A stretch of DNA of 64,000 nucleotides from Excoecaria cochinchinensis. Taxonomy: Eukaryota; Streptophyta; Magnoliopsida; Malpighiales; Euphorbiaceae. Numbering within the stretch: the first letter of the stretch is position 1; each line of letters opens with the position of its first letter. Positions 36,341 through 48,880 of this stretch are shown piece by piece. The notes beneath the pieces are model-generated. The model saw only the letters and a list, made by a program, of their open reading frames with translations, did not search any database and was not told the DNA's origin. The DNA lies in the NCBI GenBank assembly GCA_947683425.1, contig CANTUQ010000297.1, forward strand, positions 496,001 through 560,000. Direction: 5' to 3'. Both the position numbers and the translations under genes were made by a program.

Positions 36341-36403
36341 ATTTCTTTTCCTTCTCATAAATCCTCTAACTTAATCCTACTAATTCTAACTTAATATCCC
36401 TAA

Positions 36404-37000
36404 AATAGAGACGGAAATTGATTTTCCGTCTCTATTTAGAGACCGCACGATTATATCGTCTCTAAATAGAGACGGAAATCAATTACCGTCTCTATTTTTA
36501 GAGACGGAATAATTTTTACGGTCTCTATTTAGAGACCGCAAATATTACTCCGTCTCTAAATAGAGACCGAAAACTTTTCGTCTCTATTTAGAGACGGAAT
36601 TTATTTTCCGTCTCTAAATTTAGAGACGGAAACTAATTCCGTCTCTAAATTTAGAGACGGAAATTGCTTTCCGTCTCTAAATTTAGAGACCGAAATATTT
36701 TTCCGTCTCTAAATAGAGACGAAATTGTTTCGGTCTCTATTTAGAGACGGAAATATATTTTTCGTCTCTATTTAGAGACGGAAAAAATTTCCGTCTCTAT
36801 TTTCGGTCTCAAATTTTGGAGGGAATCGATCCCGCCATAAATAGAGACGAAAATTTTTCCGTCTCTAAATAGAGACGGAAAATTATTTCCGTCTCTATTT
36901 AGAGACGGAAAATATTTTCCGTCTCTATTTAGAGACGGAAAACTGATTTTCGTCTCTATTTAGAGACGGAAAAATTTCCGTCTCTATTTTTCGTCTCTAT
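36404..37000. repeat. Right subterminal repeat array of the CACTA element
   Basis: Same AGAGACGGAA/TTCCGTCTCT motif as the left array, longer (about 600 bp), mostly as head-to-head pairs around TATTTAGAGA or CTAAAT spacers. Confidence 0.9.
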
Positions 37001-37023
37001 TTTCCAGTTTTCTTGTAGTGGGA

Positions 37024-37637
37024 GCTGAAAAGCCAAACTGCCTGAGCTTTTGTTTAAAGCATTGGTCTTCCTTGCTCATGGCGGTGGCGGTAGACTCGCC
37101 TTTGGCCTTTCTTGAGTGGCTGCAGTTTGAGGTGCACATAAAGGACAAATAATCCCCTATAAAGGGGGTGGAGGACTTGCTGGGGCAGTAGGGGGAGTCC
37201 CTACTTGAGGACATTGTTCCCTTCCTTTTATCGTACCTTCCTGGGGTCTTGACGACGCCCCTTAGACTGTCTTGAACTTGTGGCTCATTTATGGAAATCC
37301 CCTTGTTTCTCCTCCATCTAAAGTCTTCGTCCATGAGTTCGTCCATGAGGTAGTCCTTATGGGCTCTTTCAGAGGTTCTTGGCATCTTGTCTTTTTTGAG
37401 TGTTTAGACGATACTCTTAGTGAAGTCACTAAAAAGAGCACGCATGTCCGTAACGGTGATAGGGGTATTTTTCGATTGCTTTAGAATGCCATCGTCGAAT
37501 GCGGGAAGAAGGTTGGTCCTGGTTGGGGACCTGGGAGGTACCTCCCTCCTCCGTGAGGTCCATGATTTGGCGCGGCTGCCACCGTCGTGATCATGTTCCA
37601 TGGGGGATGCGTCATTATTGGATCTTGAGTTAGCCAT
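37024..37637 (-). pseudogene. gag: gag (N-terminal part) of the Tat element
   Basis: Begins at the minus-strand ATG 37637-37635 (MANSRSNNDASPMEHDHDGG), 23 bp inside the 5' LTR. A basic, Ser/Pro-rich segment follows, then TRTNLLPAFDDGILKQSKN. A TAA at 37404-37406 after FTKSIV stops the frame, probably from a Gln codon; the same frame continues through QCFKQKLRQFGFSAP up to the CACTA insertion at 37020, beyond which gag resumes at 33707. Confidence 0.8.
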
Positions 37638-37640
37638 GCC

Positions 37641-37660
37641 TCTCAACAAAAAGTACCAAA
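37641..37660 (-). promoter_or_regulatory. Probable primer-binding site of the Tat element
   Basis: Minus strand TTTGGTACTTTTTGTTGAGA directly follows the 5' LTR; it contains TGGT, as expected against a tRNA ACCA end. The tRNA was not identified. Confidence 0.4.
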
Positions 37661-38148
37661 TGATAAAGCGCGTAATGTCTTTATCGAGAAGAAAGAATGA
37701 GAGCTGGCTGGTTTGTGGCGAAAGATCTGATCGGATGAGTGAATCCTGCAAGAGAAAGCGCCCGGTCCGATCAGGCGTAAGCACTCCGAATCTTAAGTTA
37801 GTAGCTTTAGAGAGAGAATGCTTAGAGATAGAATGTTAGAGATTCAATATCTGGTGCCATCGTTGGTTGGGCTATTTATAAGAGATAGTTGAGGTGCACT
37901 TGAGTGCCTGGGACGTGATAACTGGCAGTCAGAGTAGGTGTGCGGCGAAGTGACAGGGAGCAGTTGATGGGCATGGACGCTGCCTTGTGTCAGACGGCTG
38001 ATGCAACTGGCGGTCACATCAGCCGATCGGACGTGCGTGTTGCCTAGGAGTTCACGCCTGATACTCTTTGCTATTGGGACTTAGGTCTTGCCAATGGACT
38101 GGGCCGACCAGATGGGTCTTTATGCAAATGATATTTGCAGGGTTATCA
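37661..38148 (-). repeat. 5' LTR of the Tat element (right copy)
   Basis: 488 bp; about 31 differences from the left copy by hand count. On the minus strand TATAAATA lies at 37880-37873, preceded by a GC-richer upstream part, and is the likely promoter of the element RNA. Confidence 0.92.
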
Positions 38149-38153
38149 CTTAT

Positions 38154-39250
38154 TAAAACCAAAATGTGTGCCTTAATTCATAAATCAATCAAGTAAATAA
38201 TATAATGTGATATTAAAATTTTAATTTTAATAATCAAATGCATTTATAAATATTAATATTTTTTTACATGTTATGATACTATTTACTAAATTTGTAAATC
38301 AATGCCTAAAATGAGTAGGTGTGAAATTTATGTCACGTTAAATGTAATTTAAAATGGAAAATCTAGAGATTGAATTTTATATTTGAGTTTTACTGTCTAT
38401 CAGCATATAATTGAGGTCCAATGCTAAATATTAATAATAAATTAGGACCTTAGGTGTACCAAAGGAAAAAATATTGAAATTGCATGTCAGTGGTAAAACG
38501 TTGTCTTGGCCTTTACGTCGGAGTTGTGCATGTTGGACAATCAGTTTTTTTTTTTTAGGTTGACAAATATTATATTATTCTATGTTAATATTTTTTAGAA
38601 TCATCACCGGAAACCGGTTATAGTTAATTTTGTATAAAAAAAAATTTGAAATAAAAAATTATTTTATTATTTTTGCGTAATTTAGCATAAGTTAAGTGAG
38701 TATTAGTGAAATCGAACTTGACCATGACTGATTAATTATTTATTATTTTGCCACTGTGAAATGTAAAATCCTTATTTAAATGAGATTCATAAAAAATTAA
38801 ATTAATGATAAAATGTTACTTATAAATATCAACTGTTATTTTATTTATTTATTAAGCAATTTATTATATCTATCAATTTTCTATTAGTTTTCATGTATCA
38901 TTATAAATAAGTGGAACAGTTATAACAGACAATGTGTGGCTACCAGTTGATTGATGGAGATGAAACGGGGAATCTCTTGGTCATTTTCTGTGAATATTAT
39001 AACCATGATATCATACACTACCTCATTACGAGTGAGTTAAATACATCAATTCAAATCCAATGCATTTCATTTGCTATTTTAAATTGAATCAAGATGAATT
39101 TATAATTAAGTATATTTCCTGTTGGTTATATGAATGGAAGAGTATATTTTCGTACATTAAATGTATCATATGTTAACAAATATAAACCGATATATCAAAA
39201 AAAATTATGAACCATTTGTCTAATGATTCAAATTTATTAACACATGGTAC
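38154..39250. other. Intergenic sequence with one arm of a Mutator-like MITE
   Basis: AT-rich, no gene. At about 38606-38716 the sequence resembles the right arm of the MITE at 61227-61731 (ACCGGAAACCGGTTATAGTT ... AAGTTAAGTGAGTATTAGTG). No matching left arm is close by, so it is a fragment. Confidence 0.5.
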
Positions 39251-39260
39251 GTTAAACGTA

Positions 39261-39777
39261 GGTTTGATTTCACTAACGGTCACTCAACTTATCACTTATC
39301 GCGCAAAACTAACCGATTTTTTTTTTCTTACTTAAATGTCACTGAACTTTTAAAATTTTTGCAAAAAAGTCATGTTGACCGGAATCCGGTGAGAACTATC
39401 GCCGGATTGATGACATGACATGTCATATCAGAAACTACATGTCGTTTAACAATATTTCCAATAAATGCTACATCTAAATAAATTTCACTCACGATCACTA
39501 AACTTATCATTTATCGCGCAAAAGTAAACAATTTTCTTTTTTTCTAACTTAAATGTTACTGAACTTCTAAAATTTTTGCAAAAAAGTCATATATTTACTA
39601 TTCGTTGTCACGTGTCATATGTCATGTCATCAATCCGATAAGAGTTTTCGCCGGATTCCGGTCAACATGACTTTTTTGAAAAAATGTTAGAAGTTCAGTG
39701 AAATTTAAGATAAAAAAAAAATCGGTTACTTTTGTGCGATAAGTGATAAGTTGAGTGATAATGAGTGAAATTGACCC
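39261..39777. mobile_element. Mutator-like MITE with long inverted repeats (copy 1)
   Basis: 517 bp. The left end GGTTTGATTTCACTAACGGT and the complement of the right end GGGTCAATTTCACTCATTAT continue as matching arms for more than 60 bp. GTTAAACGTA occurs at 39251-39260 and 39778-39787, a perfect 10-bp target duplication. A second, diverged copy of the left arm lies inside at about 39477-39600, so the element looks composite. Confidence 0.85.
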
Positions 39778-39787
39778 GTTAAACGTA

Positions 39788-40460
39788 CCAAAAATATCAC
39801 CGGAATCAAAGATTTTTTATATAAGTTTTTCTCAATTAACCAGCTTTTGAAATTAATTAACTTATGCCAAAATTTAATTTTTCAATATTGTTTTGCAATA
39901 TTTCAATATGATTTGACATTATAAATCTTTTACATGTAAATGGCGCTAGTCGTCTGGGATTCATTAAATATTCTACAACAACCTAATATAAAAATGAGTC
40001 ATTATCTTATAACAATCTAGACAATCTTAATTACTTTATAACATGGCTATCGAAATTTGATACGCAAATGTAGTAAAGTTAATGGAACATTTTAAAATTT
40101 TTTTAAAAGAATGTAAATTTGTAAATAAAAAATTAATACAAATTCGTGTGAAATTTTACAATTTTATATTGAATATTATTAGAAGGAAGACATTAATTAC
40201 AATCAGATTTCTAAGCATGCTTAGAGAATATGCCTTTCGGATATTTCCAAAATTTGGGCATTTTCATGGGTGAAAATTGTTTGATTCATTAAGAGAATTA
40301 GCTTAAACTATAGGAGGAGAAAATGAAATTAGATTATGAAATCAATGTCTTGGGATTTTTGTATTTGTAATGTAGGTATATTGTCCATCGCATACGTTAT
40401 ATATCCGCTTCTATATTGCTGACAAGAATAAAAATCATATATCTATTAATTTATTATTGA
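39788..40460. other. Intergenic sequence left of Copia-B
   Basis: AT-rich; no gene or repeat recognised. It ends in ATTGA, the probable target duplication of Copia-B (ATTAA on the right side). Confidence 0.45.
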
Positions 40461-40597
40461 TGTTGTAAATAAATAATTTGTGAATATCCTTCCAATTCTC
40501 CAACTTTTCAACTCTCAAACTCTTCAACTTTCCAACCCTCCAAATTCCCCAACTCTTCAACTTATGTAACTCATGCATTTAGTTTGTAACTTGTATA
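40461..40597 (+). repeat. 5' LTR of Copia-B, first piece
   Basis: 137 bp matching the start of the 3' LTR at 60188; cut after GTATA by the SIRE derivative. Confidence 0.93.
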
Positions 40598-42252
40598 TGT
40601 GAGTCCCAAATATATGATCTAGAGGTGGGGTGAATAGATCATTTCATAATTTTTTCGTGATCTGGATATATTAGAACACATACAGTTGATATGCAAAATA
40701 CCATCATCATAATAAATCCATTTCATACAATTTACTTTAAATAATTTTTTAATTATCCTTTACCATTAAAAACTATACATATGGACGAAATTATTAGTGG
40801 CAAAAAATCAGATTTTCATTGGATAAATTAATTTAGAAAAATCAATTTCATCCCGTTATTCCAGAACACATGTGATTTTCTGACTCTGTTCTATAAAACA
40901 TAGAACAAATACAGAACAGTTAATTTCAGCATAAAAATTATAGAGCACAAAATAAAAAGAGAGTAAGGGATAGAGAATTTAACACCGCGGTTTACAGAGG
41001 TTCGGCCCTTGCCTACATCCTCTCCTTAAGACAATCCGTCTTAAGAGTTTCTCTCTTTCTAATGTGACTCTATTTACGGGCAAAAGTCAAAAGCCTGTTA
41101 CAAGTAGCTATCCCAAGTTTTTCTTCCCAAGTGAAAACTCTAAAAATACTTAATCATTTTTCCAAAGTAAAATGATCAAAACACTTAACCCTTTTTCCCA
41201 AGTAAAAGAACCTAAACACTTGCTAGTTTATTTTCCTAGGTTCTAGCAACCTAACCTCACCATATTATCTCATAAATTTGATAAGCCTCACTAACATGAT
41301 TACAATATAAAAACTATAATTATATTGAGGAGATGTGATCGTGAATGCACATGAAGGAATGAAAAACTTATAAGATAAAACCCAATTAGAACAAAAACGT
41401 TTTTCACTCACTTGAATAACAACTCAACAAAAACTCATTTTATAGATCATGAAAATATAGCTGTTGGGTGTGAACATTCACTTCAAAATGTTTGAAGAGA
41501 TTTTGGACAAAGAAATCTGATTTCATTATTTTCTCAGTCAAAGAAAATCATTTGAAAAGAATTAATGCATCATTCTCTAACGTGGAAAAGATATGTTTAA
41601 AAGAAGGCTTTATTTCCTAAAATCAGCTTTGATAAATCAGAAATTTCCTTTCCTATAATTGTGAAAAATCAGTTTTGAAAAATATAATCCATTCTCTTTT
41701 CTTAGATAAAAACTAATCTGAAAAATATATTCCAGATTTTATTTCTTTCTTTTTGCCAATAATCATGTATATGAAAATTTTAATTTTTGGAAAGAAATAA
41801 ATTTAAATAAGTTAAGATTTGATTTTGGAAAGATATTTGGATGCAGTAAATTATAAAATCCAATTGGAATAATATTCCAGAATTATTTCTTTCCTTTTTC
41901 AAAGAGACATGCATATGAAAAATTAATTTTAGGAAAGAAATAAATTTGATTTGAATGAAGATGTGATTTGTAAACTATTTTAAATGCATAAAATAAGGTA
42001 ATTAACGTGTTGTGAGTGTGTGGATTCCTCAAAAATGATTTTACAAATTTTATTTCTTAATAAACCTTTATTGCTGTAAGTCTGCTCTGATGGTTGTAGA
42101 ACACGAACGCGTCTGTTCTATATTTAATAGAGCACTCTGCATCAGATTCTGAAACTTAGGCCTGCACAATATAAGTTAGAAAAAGCCCAATTTGATTAAG
42201 TATAAATGTTTTGTAATACATCAAAATCTGTGAATTAGCCTTTGAGCCAACA
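40598..42252 (-). repeat. 3' LTR of the SIRE derivative (left copy)
   Basis: On the minus strand begins TGTTGGCTCAAAGGC and ends CGG/GGGACTCACA. Same length as the right copy. Confidence 0.93.
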
Positions 42253-42270
42253 TTCTCCCCCTTTTTTATG
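42253..42270 (-). promoter_or_regulatory. Polypurine tract of the SIRE derivative
   Basis: Minus strand AAAAAAGGGGGAGAATG directly before the LTR; typical of SIRE elements. Similar AAAGGGGGAGAA words recur near 42480, 42972 and 45085. Confidence 0.8.
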
Positions 42271-45200
42271 ATGACAAAACATTTATTTATTTGAGCTAAA
42301 GCTCCCCCTAAATATATGCTCAAAAATAATTAATCACTGAATATATGCTCAAAAAACAATTTAAACAAGAAGATAATCAAATAATGAAGCATAAATATTC
42401 AGATATTAATTTCATGCAATGAAGATCAACAATATATCACATATGTGTTTCTTCTCCTACACATAAGATATGTATATCTTCTCCCCCTTTTTGTCATCAA
42501 CAAAAAGTGTAAGAATAGATCACATATATAAACCACTTCCTGCATAAGGTAATTAGCATATCAGCCCTGTATTAATAATCTTGCATTTTATTATTATCAC
42601 ACATATTTAGAAATTCAAGCTCACTGCATGTATCAAGGAATCTCATTCTGCACATTATGTATTTCACTTTATCACAACAATCTCATATCACATTATGTAT
42701 TTCTGAATTTTAAGCACATTTTGCATTTATTAAGCACAAATAATTAATTTTGCATAGTCACTTTCACAAGAACAATTAATCATCACATCAGCATAATCAA
42801 GATCAAGCATATCAAGATCAAATAATCATCAAATCTGCATAATCAATCCATTATTTCCACTATTAACCAACCTGCATCATCAAACAATCATCCTACATAA
42901 ACAAATTATCTGATCAGGATAATCTGCATAATCAATATCAAGACCAAGATCAAATAATTATTTTATCATTCTCCCCCTGAATGTATGCATTTGAAAATAA
43001 TTTTGATCAATTATCAACCTGCATGATTACATTATATTGCATACCATATATTATGATATATTAGCCCTGTGAAAAATACTGCAATATAGATAATCATATA
43101 TTATTTCTCAATTCTTATAATCAAGTCAAGCATGATCAAAAAATTAAGTTTAGTGCATTCTGCATAATCAATTAATTAGAATATATCTTATCAATCCTGC
43201 AACAATCACATCACATATCATATCTTGCATATATTTGATCAAGTCTCTCAACTCAATCAATTTTGCAGAATTATTTTCATAAAATAAAATGATCATTCAT
43301 ACTCATAATTCTGCATAATTACCTTTCTTAAGATCAAAAACTACATAGCAATTAAAATTAAGTTGCTGCATGAATTAAAAATCTGCTGCATAAAAATAAT
43401 CATCAAAATCTGCTCACTTAATTATGCATAACTTGTATAATATCTGCACACTGCACATTTATTTATACCAAATCTGCATACTCTGCATATACATAAAATT
43501 CTGCACAATTTGCACATGCATAAATACTGCACAAAATTTCTGCACATCTGCACAAATACAAATACTGCACAAAAATTCTGCACTTCTGCACATGCATACA
43601 CATTCAATTCTGCACAAAAGAAATTCTGCATGTATATAATTTCTGCTCAATAAATAATCTGCTGCACAATTTAATCAAGATCAAATACATACAATTTCTG
43701 CATAATTAATAATTTTCTGCACAATTTAATTAATTAATCAAGATCAAATAATCAAGAATTAATCAAGATCAAATAATCAAGATCACTTTCACATCATAGC
43801 AAATTATATATTACAGTGATGATCAATTTATTAGTTCAACCTGCATTATAAAAAATTAAGATAGTCTGCTGCATAATAATGATTAATTAATCAAGATCAA
43901 ATGAATCAAGATCAAAATATTAATCAAGATCAACGGCAAACTCATTCATTTTGCACAATGATAATTTTCTGTGTAATTCAAAATGAATATTTCACAAGAT
44001 CAAATCAATATGATGCATAATTCAAAATTGATAGCATTTTGCACAATTTAAATCAATTCAGCAAGATAATAAAAATCAAGCATTCTCACAAATTAAGCAT
44101 ATGTTTAATTCAACCTGCATAATGTCATCATTTTCACAATTCAACTTGCACAAGCATAAATCAATCATCTTCAAGCATATCAACAATCAAGCATACAAGA
44201 TCACACAAAACTAAATGATCATCAATTCTGCATAATAATCAAAATATTTTGCTTCAAAAAAAATTAAGATCAGATAAGCATTCTAACTAAATATTCAAGA
44301 TTAAGCATAATCGAAGAAGCAATTCATATTATTAATTATGCATAATATCAGTCTGCACAAAAGCAATTTTGTATAATCTCAATATCTTTTAGCTCAACAT
44401 GCAAAAATTAAGTCTACTGCATAATTCAATTTGCTGCTCAATTAAAAAGTTAAATTTGCACACTTCAAATCAGTTCTGCAGCATTTTGTACAAATCAAGC
44501 ACATTTGATTTCATAACATTATAATCATATATGCATATATTTATTTTTGCTGCATAATAACAAATCTGCATAACATATATTTTGCATTAAAATCAAAAAT
44601 CTGCAGCATAATGTCAATACTCACACAAAATTCTGCACACAAAAATTCTGCATATATATCATAAAAAATTCTGCACAATTGCACAACCAAAATTCTGCAT
44701 ATACACATTCTGCAATTAAAATATCACAACTCTGCATATATCAATTCTTCCACATCTGCACATTTAATTTCATAAATATCATCACAACTCTGTATAATCA
44801 AATTAAAATCAATCAAGCATATAATATCATCATAACTCTGCACAAATCAATTTTGCATCAATTCCCAAATTTTTTTTTTCACCTGCATAATATTCAGTTC
44901 AAAAAATTTTGCATGCACTTTCAATCCAAATAATCAAAACACATTTTAAGAAACAAATGCTGCAACAAATTAAAGTATCAACTCCTTTTTTTTTAAATAT
45001 CAGTTGCAATATATCAGCACATGATCAAAGTAATAAATAATATATCACATGATCAAAATAAATCAGTAGCACAAAGATAATCATTCTTCTCCCCCTTTTT
45101 TTTATTTTTATTTGTTCACCACAAAAAGAGTTGATGATATGTAAGTAAGAGATTAACCAAAACCAACCACTCAAAATGATCAAGACATATCACAAAAATA

Positions 45201-46200
45201 GCAAAATAATAAATCAAAAATATTATCAGCACTTCAATCCCATTTCAAAGTATCCAAGAATATTTGTCATCTTAGTTCTAAAGAAGTCTTTTAACAGAGA
45301 AGGATAAATAGCAGAATCATAAAAATACCTTGCCATTGAATTCTTTCTAATCAATCTGCCACTGATCTTTTTATTGCTTTCAGTTATGCCCAATCTGCTG
45401 ATTTTGGGATGAGAACTTACGAATTTCTTTCACTTTCAGTATCGAAATTTATTTGGGTTGCTACAATTTCTCCTTTTCTTCATTCACACAACTGAGTAGT
45501 ACAACCCAATACTCTGTTGCCCGACAATCGACCCGACTCATCAAATGATGGAATCTAAGCCGCATAATCAGCAAACCGACAAATTACGCTTTTTCTTTAC
45601 TGAAAAATTCAAAATTGAGACAAAACTATGATTGGGCAAGAGAGAGAAGTTGAGAATTTTGATCTTTTTAGGGCCAATATTGTTGGCTTGGCGATTTTCA
45701 CTCTTGAGATTTTAAAAGAGAGGAATGGAAAAACGAGATTAGAATAAAGACAAGTTTTTGTTGTAAAAGTGAGAAGTTATTTAGAAAGAGAAAGATTAAC
45801 CAAAACAAAAGATATTAACTTCCTTTCTTTTAAAAAAATTGAAAATATTCCCTTATATATAAAAGACAAAAGTTTATTCTTTTAGAAATCAAAATATCAA
45901 AATTGGAAAGTTTAAAAAATATGAAATTGACCAAAATTTTAAAAGCAAGTTTTTTCTTTTGAACCGAAAAACATGTGCACCAATATATGATAAAATAAAA
46001 GATAAACTCCCTTAAAAACAATGTCCATTAAAGTGAAAGTTAAAATATAATAAAGAAGAAACTCCATAACTGACACTTTTAAAGAGAAATAGAGCACGTA
46101 AGATGTCTGCAACTCAATTTAAAATATGTACCATAAAACACAATACAGAAAAATAATTAGAGCATGCCAAATATATTTAAATACAAGATAAACTAAATAG
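42271..46200 (-). other. Long non-coding 3' region of the SIRE derivative
   Basis: About 3.9 kb of AT-rich sequence. From about 42600 to 45000 it is dominated by irregular repeats of words such as TCTGCACAAT, TCTGCATAAT and AATCAAGATCAAA, without a fixed period. The short frames on both strands (for example near 43424-43650 and 44679-44933) are Cys/His-biased products of these words and not genes. The piece 45240-45800 is less repetitive and unexplained. SIRE elements can have an env-like ORF and hypervariable 3' UTR here; no env-like frame is seen. Confidence 0.6.
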
Positions 46201-46215
46201 AGAATATGATTACCT

Positions 46216-47500
46216 TTAGAATGAATTTTCTAATATATCCGTACCTGATTCTCTTCTTATCTTGTAAAATTTCTCTTCTTTTAATGGTTTAACAATTATA
46301 TCAGCAAGTTGGCATTCTGTTGGGATACAAAGCATATTTTCTCTTTGAACAATATCCCTTATGAAATGGTGTCTGATCTCAATTTTATCTTTAAGTGTAT
46401 CACTGGATAAAAAAGATTCCATCTTTGTTTTGATTTATTTGTAGTCCAAAGAAGAAAATTAATTCTCCCATCATACTCATCTCAGATCTTTATTGAATTT
46501 TCAATTCCTTGCACATAGAGATGTTAGTAGCTCCAAATAAAATATCATTCATATAAATTTTCACAGGCATAATATAAGTGCTTTATAACCAAAGTTTTAT
46601 CAACTTTACCCTTTGAAAAACCATATCCTATTAAGAAAATCATATCAAGTTCTAATAACCTATTTTAAATCATATAAAGCTTTTATTAATTTAAAAACAT
46701 GATTTGGATATTCTGGATTTTCAAAACGTTGTCCTACATAAACTTTTCATTTAAATTTCCATTTAAAAATGCACTTTTAGTATCCATTTGATAAAACTTA
46801 ATTTTCTTAAAACATGCAATACACAATATATAAATAGCTTCTAAACATGCAACATGTGCAAATGCTTTATCAAAATCAATACCTTCTTCTTGATTGTAGT
46901 TTTGAGCCACAAGTTTTGCTTTATCTCTTATCATATTTCATTGTTCATCCAACTTGTTTCTTATTTCTTTCAAATTGACTTAATTCTTCTTGCATTGCAA
47001 GAATCCAGTTGTTGTCATCTTAAGCTTCCTCTGAATTTCTTCATTTTTGTTACAGCCAAATGTATGGAAATAATTGATGCTTGGCTTCCTTATTTTCCAC
47101 AGCTCATATAGAGTTTTTATTTAGAATAACTCTAATTAAAACTCTGTTGATAATATAGTTTGATATGCTTACAACTTCAACCCAAAAATATTTTGGCGGA
47201 TTACTTTCCTTTAACATGATTTGTGCCATCTCCTGATTCGATATCTTCAACTTTTGCAACCTTCTTCTATGCATAATTGGCTTATACTGAGCATATTATA
47301 TTTCAATCCGAGACATTCTTAATAGTTGGGTTGGATCCAATGTTTCCAACTCCAATTATTTTGCCTTTATTTTTGTCACCAAAACTGACAGTCCCTCCAT
47401 CTTTGATAGAGAGTTTAGCAAACTTCTTCTCATTTCTTGAGCAACCATTATCAAGATAATATTTGTTGTTCTTATTGCTCTTTAGACAAACCTGCAAGAT
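46216..47500 (-). pseudogene. Collapsed pol of the SIRE derivative
   Basis: About 1.3 kb stands in for a pol of roughly 3-4 kb. From right to left: protease piece YYLDNGCSRNEKKFAKLSIK (47459-47303), where the DSG triad reads DNG; a short damaged integrase-position stretch (47280-46940); the RT start KLVAQNYNQEEGIDFDKAF and YQMDTKSAFLNGN (46934-46734); a damaged RT middle; and the RNase H end IEIRHHFIRDIVQRENMLCI, ADIIVKPLKEEKFYKI (46422-46216). Most of integrase and RT is missing and the YVDD box was not found. It cannot encode active enzymes. Confidence 0.8.
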
Positions 47501-47509
47501 AATTTTTAG

Positions 47510-48836
47510 GTACCCACTTTATCTTGGGTCCTTGGGGTTAGTTTTTGCATTAAATATTTCATTTCTAGCTTCATGGTTCTTTCCTTTTCCATTTTTCTTT
47601 TAAAAATAGTTCCTTGCAATGTGCTCATTTTCACCACAAAAAAAAATACAATAAACTTTAGGTAAAGATGCAAATGAATGATCAATTAAACTATTTTCAT
47701 CTTTTATCACAGCCTTGAATAAATCTCTTAATACCAATATTTAAATCAGCAAATTTCATTTCAAGCTTCACACAATCACATGATTTAATGGTAATCTTAT
47801 TTTCCAGTTCATTCCAATCCTCAAGCAACTCTAGATATATTTTTTTTACGCTCTTCTTGAGAATATTTTAATAATTCCTTTTTAAATTATCATGTGACTT
47901 TATCAAACTTTCATGATATTTAATGCATGATGAGCAATCAAAATATTAAAATTCGTTTTCTTTATCTTATCATATTTTATATGGAGTTCCTGAAAAAATT
48001 TTACTCATTTCTTCTAGATTTGAATTAGATTCACTTACTTAGATTTTCCACGATTAATGTCGTGTTTTGTTCCTCATCAGACCGGTATCTTCTGGGTTTT
48101 GATCTAATTGTGAATCTTCATTGGAATTATAAATATTGCTCCATGTTGCCACGATTGCTTTCTTCTTGAGCTTTTTGTCTTTCTTTTTCAGGAGATAATC
48201 TTCTGAAATCTTTCATGTATCATTCCTTTTCTATAGACCCTCTGAAATTTTTCAGAGATCATAGCAAGTCTTCATCAGAAGAATTTTCACTAGAATCATC
48301 AGCTAGAGCAACTCCTTTTTGCTTCTTTTCTTTCTCCTGACTTTATAGTCTTTCCAAGTCTTTTCATGGAACTTGTAATATTGACAAACCTGTAGCTCAT
48401 TTCAGAAATATTAGATTTCATTTTAAAAGATTCATAATCATACATTAACACATGCAAATGAGAATCTTTGACTTGATTAGTTCCTTCATAGGTAGCTACT
48501 AATTTATCCCAAATCTCCTTGCCAGTGTCACAAGCTGAAACTCAATTAAACTCATTAGCTTCCAAAGCACAATACAGTAAACTCATAGCTATTGAATTTC
48601 TTTAGATATTTAAAATGTCAGTTTCAAAATACTCATTTTGTCCCTTAAGAATTTCAGTGCCATTCTCGATTTTGGTTGGTGGTTTGAATTCGTTGGTCAC
48701 CATCCTCCTGCTTCCCATGTATTATATTTGAATGAAGTGCCTCATTCTTACTTTTCAAAATGAAAAGTTATATTCGCAAAATTGAGGATGATTGTCCTAC
48801 AGCAAAAGTTGTGTTCAGGCAATTTATTCCAGCCAT
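47510..48836 (-). pseudogene. gag: gag remnant of the SIRE derivative
   Basis: Starts at a minus-strand ATG at 48836 (MAGINCLNTTFAVGQSSSIL), about 45 bp after the primer site. Further gag-like words occur (around 48560-48480, and a degenerate zinc knuckle FCGENEHIARNY near 47620), but the frame is broken by many stops and shifts. Not functional. Confidence 0.65.
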
Positions 48837-48880
48837 CTTTGGATCTCTCTAGGTTGTTAGACCTGTAAATAAAGAGACCT

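Larger units (their letters stand above)
33711..37020. mobile_element. CACTA (En/Spm) DNA transposon inserted in the Tat gag
   Basis: 3310 bp with terminal inverted repeats CACTACAAGAAA...TTTTCTTGTAGTG and the 3-bp duplication GGA at 33708-33710 and 37021-37023, all diagnostic of CACTA elements. Both ends hold dense arrays of AGAGACGGAA and its complement. The middle (34090-36400) is AT-rich, with one GC-rich block and no transposase gene that I can recognise, so this is a non-autonomous deletion derivative. Confidence 0.93.
24381..38148 (-). mobile_element. Full-length Tat-lineage Ty3/gypsy retrotransposon with antisense extra gene
   Basis: Two 488-bp LTRs (24381-24868, 37661-38148) both run TGATAA...TTATCA and are flanked by CTTAT at 24376-24380 and 38149-38153. 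Polarity is minus: a polypurine tract on the minus strand (GAGGGGGAACAAG) abuts the left LTR, and gag begins 23 bp inside the right LTR. Order along the RNA: 5' LTR, gag, protease, RT, RNase H, integrase, 3' region, antisense gene, 3' LTR. Length without the CACTA insertion is about 10.5 kb. Tat elements (Retand, Grande and RIRE2 types) are known to carry extra ORFs, some antisense. About 31 LTR differences in 488 bp (hand count, ~6%) make it the oldest full-length insertion here. RT, RNase H and integrase catalytic sites are all changed. Confidence 0.9.

Noticed and set aside
35843..36394. 183-codon plus-strand frame as a host gene
   Set aside because: Low-complexity composition, inside a CACTA transposon, no domain, and overlapping frames on the other strand are just as long.
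43422..43650. Cys-rich minus-strand frames that look like small secreted peptides
   Set aside because: They arise from repeated CTGCACAA words in the 3' region of the SIRE derivative; no signal peptide followed by conserved spacing.
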